From: Streptococcus orisratti DSM 15617
Lineage (GTDB): Bacteria > Bacillota > Bacilli > Lactobacillales > Streptococcaceae
Direction of reading: 5' to 3'
Assembly (NCBI RefSeq): GCF_000380105.1
Contig: NZ_KB904453.1
Coordinates: 1-37,857, forward strand
Length of the DNA: 37,857 nt
Shown here: in pieces, positions 32,270 through 37,857 of the stretch
Layout of the letters: each line of letters opens with the position of its first letter
Position numbering within the stretch: the stretch's first letter is position 1
Notes under the pieces: model-generated
What the model saw: only the letters and a program-made list of their open reading frames with translations
Told to the model about the DNA's origin: nothing
The model's database searches: none
Made by a program: the position numbers and the translations under genes

Positions 32270-33533
32270 ACGCCTCTGGCACATTTTAGGACCTGTCTTT
32301 TGTGCTCTGCTATTAGTATTTGGCCTTATTGGATTTTACCCCACTACAATGAACTATTCTTTGCCGGCTGAAAAGGAAGATGCAGTGGCTCTGACTAAGT
32401 CAAATTTTAAAAGTAAGTATAAGAAAACACGTGCATTGACAGATCCTAATCATCGCTTTGTCCCATTTTTTGGATCTAGTGAGTGGTCACGCATGGATAA
32501 AATGCACCCTTCGGTCTTGGCGGAGGCTTATAAACGACCTTATATCCCTTATCTCTTAGGACAAAAAGGAGCAGCGTCGCTGACTCATTTCTTTGGGATT
32601 CAGCAACTTGGCAAAGAACTTGACCATAAGAAGGCAGTCTATGTGATTTCCCCTCAGTGGTTTGTGGCAAAAGGAGCCAATGCTGGCGCTTTTCAAAATT
32701 ACTTTAGTATAGGGCAGTTAGTGGATTTTTTGCAAACTCAGACTGGGAGCACTTATGACCGCTATGCTGCCAAGCGCTTTTTGAAAATGTATCCTGATTG
32801 TGCTCTCAAATCCATGGTGGAAAAAGTTGCTCGAGGAGAAAAACTTAGTAGTAGTGATCTAAAATTGTTAGAGTGGAGAGACTTGATTTATCAGAAAGAA
32901 GATGCTTTCTTTAGTCATTTTTCTATAGCTAACAATTTTAAAAATAAGGTTTTGTCACAGGTAAATGATCTCCCTAAACCAATTTCTTATAAAAAATTGG
33001 GAGATATCGCCATCCAAGATGGCAAAGCTGCCACTACAAATAATGACTTTGGCATTGAAAATCAATTTTATAACATTCGAATATCTCATCAGCTTAAAAG
33101 GTTGAAAGGTTCACAAAAAAATTTTAATTACATCAAATCACCCGAATATAATGACCTTCAATTGGTTCTTAATCAATTTGCTAGGAGTCAGACGAACGTT
33201 CTTTTTATCATTCCACCAGTAAATAGTAAGTGGGCAGCTTTTACAGGTCTTGATCAGGACATGTATCAAAAGGCTGTCGCTAAGATTAAATATCAGTTAC
33301 AAAACCAAGGCTTTACCAACATTGCTGATTTTTCAAAAGATGGTAAAAAATCTTATTTCATGCAAGATACCATCCACATGGGTTGGAATGGTTGGCTAGC
33401 GCTTGATAAGGCGGTTAATCCTTTCCTTAGTAAGAAAAAAACTCTCCCCAATTACACCATCAATGACCAATTTCTAACGAAAGCTTGGGCAAAATATGAT
33501 GGTGAACCTGAAAACTTTAAGATGACAAAGTAA
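32262..33533 (+). CDS. dltD: D-alanyl transfer protein DltD
   Basis: 423 residues. One N-terminal membrane anchor (about 6-28) is followed by an extracellular SGNH-type hydrolase-like domain. The nucleophile serine lies in [11 protein letters not shown] (Ser72) and the histidine in [10 protein letters not shown] (about 373). It finishes transfer of D-alanine to teichoic acid at the cell surface. It is the last dlt gene. An IS30-type remnant starts 25 bp later, so the original terminator may be lost. Confidence 0.95.
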   Translation: MLKRLWHILGPVFCALLLVFGLIGFYPTTMNYSLPAEKEDAVALTKSNFKSKYKKTRALTDPNHRFVPFFGSSEWSRMDKMHPSVLAEAYKRPYIPYLLGQKGAASLTHFFGIQQLGKELDHKKAVYVISPQWFVAKGANAGAFQNYFSIGQLVDFLQTQTGSTYDRYAAKRFLKMYPDCALKSMVEKVARGEKLSSSDLKLLEWRDLIYQKEDAFFSHFSIANNFKNKVLSQVNDLPKPISYKKLGDIAIQDGKAATTNNDFGIENQFYNIRISHQLKRLKGSQKNFNYIKSPEYNDLQLVLNQFARSQTNVLFIIPPVNSKWAAFTGLDQDMYQKAVAKIKYQLQNQGFTNIADFSKDGKKSYFMQDTIHMGWNGWLALDKAVNPFLSKKKTLPNYTINDQFLTKAWAKYDGEPENFKMTK

Positions 33534-33547
33534 AATTTTGGAGTCTG

Positions 33548-33576
33548 AGCTTAATCCCAATTTGTAAAATTAAGCT
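33548..33576 (+). repeat. Hairpin at the dltD/IS30 junction
   Basis: AGCTTAAT and ATTAAGCT pair perfectly over 8 bp across the left edge of the IS30 remnant. There is no T-run after it. It may slow or end dlt transcription, but poorly. Confidence 0.4.
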
Positions 33577-34457
33577 AGGCAGAAAAAAGTCATCTTACCA
33601 CAAATGAGCTCGTCATGATAGAGGCATATTACCAAGAAGGCGTGAAAGTTGTAGATATTATGAAAACACTGGGAAGGGCAAAATAGACCATCTACAATGT
33701 TATCAACTTTCTCAAAGAGGGACACTCTGCTTATGACTACTATGAACACTATAAAGCCAATAAGAAATGTTGTGGTCGGAAGAAAACTAGTCTTTTGCAA
33801 GAAGAAAAAGACTTTATTCAAACTCATTTGGATTTAGATTGGAGTTTTGATGTCATTAAAGGGGCTTATCCAAATAGGATTTCTTGTTCTATGAGAACTC
33901 TCTACCGCTTAGCTAATGTTGGGGTTTTCGACAAGATAGACTTCCCTTGGAAAGGCAAACGAAAACCAAATGGTCAGAAAGAAACATGTGGAAAACAAGT
34001 ATTTCGCAGAGATTTACGCGAAAGAGCGGACATCTATCCTAATTTTAATGTAGAATTCGGACACCTAGAAGGGGATACCATTGTGGATGAAAAGCAAGTG
34101 ATATTGAAACTTCCATCAATCAATGGTTGTCTCAAGTTCCCAACCATCTCTTTAAGTCGATAATTTGATTGTGGGAAAGAATTTTCTAACTGGAAGTCTA
34201 TTTCGGATGCGCATGACATTGATATTTTCTTTGCGGACCCAGGTTGCCCTTGGCAACGAGGCCTAAATGAACACTTTAACGGCTTATTAAGGCAACACGG
34301 ACTGCCACAACAGATGGATTTTAATGTGGTATCTCAAAATTATTTATCAGCTATAGCTGATAGAAGAAATAGAATCCCTAGAAAGTCTTTGAACTATCAA
34401 ACACCCTATCACGTTTTTCTGAGTTACTTGACAAAGTCTAACTTAATTTGACAATTT
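33559..34457 (+). mobile_element. IS30-family insertion sequence remnant
   Basis: Imperfect 22-bp inverted repeats mark the ends (33559-33580 and 34436-34457, matching at 17 of 22 positions). The shared core is AAATTAAG followed by TAG. The length of about 0.9 kb is shorter than a complete IS30-type element because of an internal deletion. Confidence 0.75.
33588..34451 (+). pseudogene. IS30-family transposase, decayed
   Basis: Reading begins SHLTTNELVMIEAYYQEG, the IS30 N-terminal helix-turn-helix. A stop codon interrupts TLGRAK-stop-TIYNVINFL. The middle runs to VEFGHLEGDTIVDEKQ, the first catalytic aspartate region. A deletion and frame change then follow: the next block (DIETSINQWLSQVPNHL) is in another frame. 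A further shift leads to DCGKEFSNW, then DPGCPWQRGLNEHFNGLLRQ near the catalytic glutamate. It cannot make a working transposase. Confidence 0.85.
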
Positions 34458-34475
34458 AGGAATAGTTTAAAATAC

Positions 34476-34502
34476 TTGACAATTACATTAAAAATCTATA
34501 AA
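34476..34502 (+). promoter_or_regulatory. Possible promoter of the AgI/II adhesin at the IS edge
   Basis: TTGACA (34476-34481) is a perfect -35. TATAAA (34497-34502) follows with a 15-bp spacer, shorter than ideal. It begins 19 bp after the IS30 remnant's right end, and another TTGACA (34448-34453) lies within that end. Confidence 0.4.
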
Positions 34503-34561
34503 CTTGGGGTTAAAAGTACTTAATTTTTATTTTTAGCTTGATGGAAATTTTAGGAGGAATA

Positions 34562-37500
34562 ATGGTTAAGAAACGAACCTACGGTTTTAGGAAAAGCAAA
34601 ATCAGTAAGACTCTATGTGGTGCAGTGTTAGGTACTGTAGTAATTACCTCTATGGCTAGTAAAGTTGTTCTAGCAGATGAGACTACTACAAGCAGCAGTA
34701 GTGTAGAAATTGCTGTTGTCAGCACAGAAACGGGAAACCCTGCAACTAACTTACCGCATGCGCAAGAAACCGCAAGTGCTGAGGCGAGTCAGAGTCAAGC
34801 ACAGGCTGGTCAGACAACTGGCACACTTCCAGTTGAAGTGCCTGCAACTAATGTTGAACAAGCTGTAAGAGATGCACAGACTGCGGGTGTCAAGGTTGTT
34901 CAAGATGAAACAGTTGATAAAGGAACTGTTAAAACAGCAGAAGAAGCGAGTCAAAAAGAAACTGAGATTGCTAGTGATTATGCTAAGCAGGCCGAGGAAA
35001 TCAACAAGGTAACTGAGCAGTATCAGTCCGATCTCGCAACCAATAAAGCAGAGACTGATCGTATCAATGCTGAAAATAAGGCAATACAAGAGCAATATGA
35101 TAAAGATATGGCTGCTCACAATGCCAAAGTTGAGCAAATCAATAATGCCAATGCTGCAGCTAAAGCTGAATATGAAGCTAAATTAGCTCAGTATCAGAAA
35201 GATTTGGCTGCTGTCCAACAGGCTAATACAGATGCTCAAGCAGCTTATGCGGCTGCTAAGGAAGCCTACGATAAAGAGTTAGCCCGTGTCCAAGCGGCTA
35301 ATGCTGCAGCTAAGAAGGCTTATGAAGAGGCTGTCGCAGCCAATAATGCTAAAAATTCAGATATCGCTGCAGAAAATGACGCGATTAAACAGCGCAATGC
35401 CGATGCTAAGGCTAATTATGAAGCGGCAGTTAAGCAATACGAAGCAGATCTTGCAGCGGTTCAACAGGCAAATGCGGACAATGCTGCAGATTACGCAGCT
35501 AAGAAAGCGGCTTATGATGCGGAATTAGCGCGTGTGCAACAAGCCAATGCGGATGCTAAGAAAGCTTATGAAGACGCTGTGGCGGCTAATAATGCCAAGA
35601 ATGAACAAATCAAGGCAGAAAATGACGCGATTAAACAGCGCAATGCCGATGCTAAGGCTAATTATGAAGCGGCAGTTAAGCAATACGAAGCAGATCTTGC
35701 AGCGGTTCAACAGGCAAATGCGGACAATGCTGCAGATTACGCAGCTAAGAAAGCGGCTTATGATGCGGAATTAGCGCGTGTGCAACAAGCCAATGCGGAT
35801 GCTAAGAAAGCTTATGAAGATGCTGTAGCAGCTAACAATGCCAAGAACGCCGCGACTACAGCAGAAAACGAAGCAATTAAGCAACGCAATGCCGATGCGA
35901 AAACTGCCTATGAAGCAGCAGTGAAGAAATACGAAGCAGATCTCGCGGCAGTTCAAAAAGCCAATGCGGACAACGAGGCGGACTATCAAGCCAAGAAAGC
36001 AGCTTACGATGCTGAGTTAGCTCGTGTTCAAAAGGCCAATGCAGACGCCAAGGCTGCCTATGAACAAGCTGTTGCAGAAAATACAGCCAAGAACGCGGCT
36101 ATCACTGCTGAAAATGAAGCGATCAAGCAGCGTAACGCTCAAGCTAAGTCCGACTATGAAGCTGCTATGAAGCAGTATGAACAGGATTTGGCTGAGGTTC
36201 AGCAAGTCAATGCCGCTAATGACGCCGACTATCAAGCCAAGAAAGCAGCCTACGATGCCGAATTAGCACGTGTGCAAAAGGCTAATGCAGACGCTAAAGC
36301 TGCCTATGATCAAGCTGTCGCTGAAAACACTGCTAAAAATGATGCGATCAAAGCAGAGAACGAAGCGATCAAGCAGCGCAATGCCGCCGCCAAGGCTGAT
36401 TATGAGGCAAAGCTGGCCCAATATCAACAAGATTTGGCCAAATACCAACAAGATTTAGCAGATTATCCAAGAAAACTGCAAGAATATCAAGACGAACAAG
36501 CAGCTATTGCCGCTGCCCTTGCAGAACTTGAAAAACATAAAAATGAAGATGGTAACCTAACAGAGCCGTCAGCTCAGAGCTTGGTCTATGATTCAGAACC
36601 AAACGCGCAGCTATCTTTGACGACAGATGGAAGTTTTCTTAAAGCATCAGCCGTAGACGAAGCATTTAGCCACGATACCGATCAATATTCTAAAAAGAAT
36701 ATTCAGCTTGATAACTTGAATGTTACTTATTTACAACAACCTGATGATGTTGCTTCCTCAATGGAACTTTATGGAAATATTGGTGATAAGACTGGGTGGA
36801 CAACTAGTGTTGGTAACAGTACAGAGGTCAAATGGGCTTCCGTTCTTTTGGAGCGTGGTCAAAGCGTGACAGCTACTTACACTAATCTCGAAAAGTCTTA
36901 CTATAATGGTAAAAAGATTTCTAAGGTTGTCTTCAAGTATACGCTTGATCCTGATTCAAAATTCCAAAATACTGACAAGGCATGGCTGGGAATCTTTACT
37001 GATCCAACTCTAGGTGTCTTTGCTTCTGCCTTTACCGGTATCTCAGAAAAGAACACTTCCATCTTTATTAAAAATGAATTCACCTTCTATGATGAAGAGG
37101 GTAACCCAATCAATTTCGATAATGCTTTGTTATCCGTAGCTTCTCTCAACCGTGAACATAATTCCATTGAGATGGCTAAGGATTATACAGGTACTTTTGT
37201 TAAAATTTCTGGGTCATCTATCGGAGAAAAGGATGGCATGATTTATGCCACGGATACTCTTAATTTCAAACAAGGAGAAGGCGGCTCACGTTGGACAATG
37301 TACAAGAATAGTCAGCCTGGCTCAGGTTGGGACAGTTCTGATGCTCCAAATTCATGGTATGGCGCAGGAGCCGTTAAAATGTCTGGTCCTAACAATAGTA
37401 TTACATTAGGAGCTATCTCAGCGACCTTGGTAATGCCCTTGTCTGACATGCCCCAAGTGCCTGGAAAAGATAATACAGAAGGTAAGCGTCCAAATATTTG

Positions 37501-37857
37501 GTATTCTCTAAATGGTAAAATTCGTGCAGTTAATGTGCCTAAGGTGACAAAAGAAAATCCAGAACCACCAGTAGCACCAACAGCACCAACGGAACCAACC
37601 TACGAAGTAGAGCAGCCCTTAGAACCAGCTCCGGTCGAGCCAACTTATGAGAATGAGCCAACACCACCTGTTAAAACACCGGACCAACCAGAGCCAAGTA
37701 AACCAACAGAACCAAACTATGAGGTGGAACAGCCCTTAGAACCAGCTCCGGTCGAACCAACTTATGAGGAAGAGCCAACGCCGCCGACTCAAACACCAAA
37801 CCAGAATGAGCCGACAGCGCCAACGCCTCCGACATATGAAGTGGAAAAGGAATTGGA
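34562..37857 (+). CDS. Antigen I/II family cell-wall adhesin (3' end outside the window)
   Basis: At least 1098 residues, open to the window edge. AGGAGG precedes the ATG. The signal peptide ([19 protein letters not shown], a YSIRK-like type) probably ends after VLA (Ala38). Residues about 100-640 are the alanine-rich A region, a long coiled coil of about 82-residue repeats marked by ELARVQ at 246-bp spacing, five copies. Then comes the V domain (about 670-1000, nucleotides about 36570-37550), which binds ligands. After it come the proline-rich P repeats (39 residues each; [17 protein letters not shown]), with the third copy cut. The C domain and LPxTG anchor should follow outside. Such proteins form a fibre that binds salivary glycoproteins, host surfaces or other microbes. 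The species-specific name cannot be decided. Confidence 0.93.
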   Translation, partial: MVKKRTYGFRKSKISKTLCGAVLGTVVITSMASKVVLADETTTSSSSVEIAVVSTETGNPATNLPHAQETASAEASQSQAQAGQTTGTLPVEVPATNVEQAVRDAQTAGVKVVQDETVDKGTVKTAEEASQKETEIASDYAKQAEEINKVTEQYQSDLATNKAETDRINAENKAIQEQYDKDMAAHNAKVEQINNANAAAKAEYEAKLAQYQKDLAAVQQANTDAQAAYAAAKEAYDKELARVQAANAAAKKAYEEAVAANNAKNSDIAAENDAIKQRNADAKANYEAAVKQYEADLAAVQQANADNAADYAAKKAAYDAELARVQQANADAKKAYEDAVAANNAKNEQIKAENDAIKQRNADAKANYEAAVKQYEADLAAVQQANADNAADYAAKKAAYDAELARVQQANADAKKAYEDAVAANNAKNAATTAENEAIKQRNADAKTAYEAAVKKYEADLAAVQKANADNEADYQAKKAAYDAELARVQKANADAKAAYEQAVAENTAKNAAITAENEAIKQRNAQAKSDYEAAMKQYEQDLAEVQQVNAANDADYQAKKAAYDAELARVQKANADAKAAYDQAVAENTAKNDAIKAENEAIKQRNAAAKADYEAKLAQYQQDLAKYQQDLADYPRKLQEYQDEQAAIAAALAELEKHKNEDGNLTEPSAQSLVYDSEPNAQLSLTTDGSFLKASAVDEAFSHDTDQYSKKNIQLDNLNVTYLQQPDDVASSMELYGNIGDKTGWTTSVGNSTEVKWASVLLERGQSVTATYTNLEKSYYNGKKISKVVFKYTLDPDSKFQNTDKAWLGIFTDPTLGVFASAFTGISEKNTSIFIKNEFTFYDEEGNPINFDNALLSVASLNREHNSIEMAKDYTGTFVKISGSSIGEKDGMIYATDTLNFKQGEGGSRWTMYKNSQPGSGWDSSDAPNSWYGAGAVKMSGPNNSITLGAISATLVMPLSDMPQVPGKDNTEGKRPNIWYSLNGKIRAVNVPKVTKENPEPPVAPTAPTEPTYEVEQPLEPAPVEPTYENEPTPPVKTPDQPEPSKPTEPNYEVEQPLEPAPVEPTYEEEPTPPTQTPNQNEPTAPTPPTYEVEKEL
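35369..35820 (+). repeat. Identical 206-bp segments in the adhesin A region
   Basis: Positions 35369-35574 and 35615-35820 are the same base for base, with a period of 246 bp. The other A repeats differ at many bases. This indicates a recent duplication or gene conversion within the array. Confidence 0.85.
37590..37857 (+). repeat. Proline-rich P repeats of the adhesin, 117-bp period
   Basis: The block around CAGCCCTTAGAACCAGCTCC recurs at 37613 and 37730, exactly 117 bp (39 codons) apart. A third unit begins at about 37829 and runs off the window. Confidence 0.8.

Noticed and set aside
34751..36451. Series of 60-130 residue open frames on the reverse strand at about 246-bp spacing
   Set aside because: They mirror the repeated codons of the adhesin A region; they lack ribosome sites and resemble no family.
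35369..36480. CRISPR-like regular repetition
   Set aside because: The repeats are 246 bp long, in frame and code for an alanine-rich coiled coil; there are no short direct repeats with unique spacers.

Overview
The window looks like a low-GC streptococcal chromosome. The evidence is a dltRS-dltXABCD cluster in the order known from streptococci, a complete V-type (Ntp) ATPase operon in the Enterococcus hirae order, and an antigen I/II (AgI/II) family surface adhesin with its typical signal peptide, alanine-rich repeats and proline-rich repeats. I cannot fix the species. Nearly all genes lie on the + strand. The exceptions are an insertion-sequence end at the left edge and a decayed ABC transporter in the middle.

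Layout. (1) 1-228: the end of an IS3-type element. (2) 360-7449: two similar beta-glucoside modules. Each has a PTS EIIBC without an EIIA domain followed by a GH1 6-phospho-beta-glucosidase, and the first also has a secreted lipoprotein esterase/peptidase. (3) 7509-9719: an AraC-type regulator fused to a GH39-like domain in which both expected catalytic glutamates appear to be missing. (4) 9896-14499: a five-gene operon with two Gfo/Idh/MocA oxidoreductases, two TIM-barrel epimerase-type proteins and a small protein resembling the beta subunit of C-glycoside deglycosidases. It has a perfect cre site at its promoter and a strong terminator. (5) 14669-15869: a HAD phosphatase with an altered motif IV and a ROK kinase pseudogene. 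(6) 16055-24968: V-ATPase genes ntpFIKECGABD, with Na+-type ligands in the c-ring subunit. (7) 24969-26848: non-coding DNA with a 104-bp repeat element and an ABC transporter pseudogene. (8) 26849-33533: dltR, dltS, dltX, dltA, dltB, a 401-bp non-coding interruption made of two diverged repeat units, then dltC and dltD (teichoic acid D-alanylation). (9) 33559-34457: a decayed IS30-family element. (10) 34562 to the right edge: the AgI/II adhesin, cut off by the window.

The most interesting system is region 2-4. I read it as an aryl-glucoside utilisation island. PTS import plus GH1 would deal with O-glucosides, and the 3-keto oxidoreductase/deglycosidase set would deal with glycosides, possibly C-glycosides, that GH1 cannot hydrolyse. 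The second PTS module and the deglycosidase operon share an almost identical promoter module on either side of the AraC regulator, which suggests a common regulon. The function is inferred from family resemblance and gene context. The substrate is unknown.
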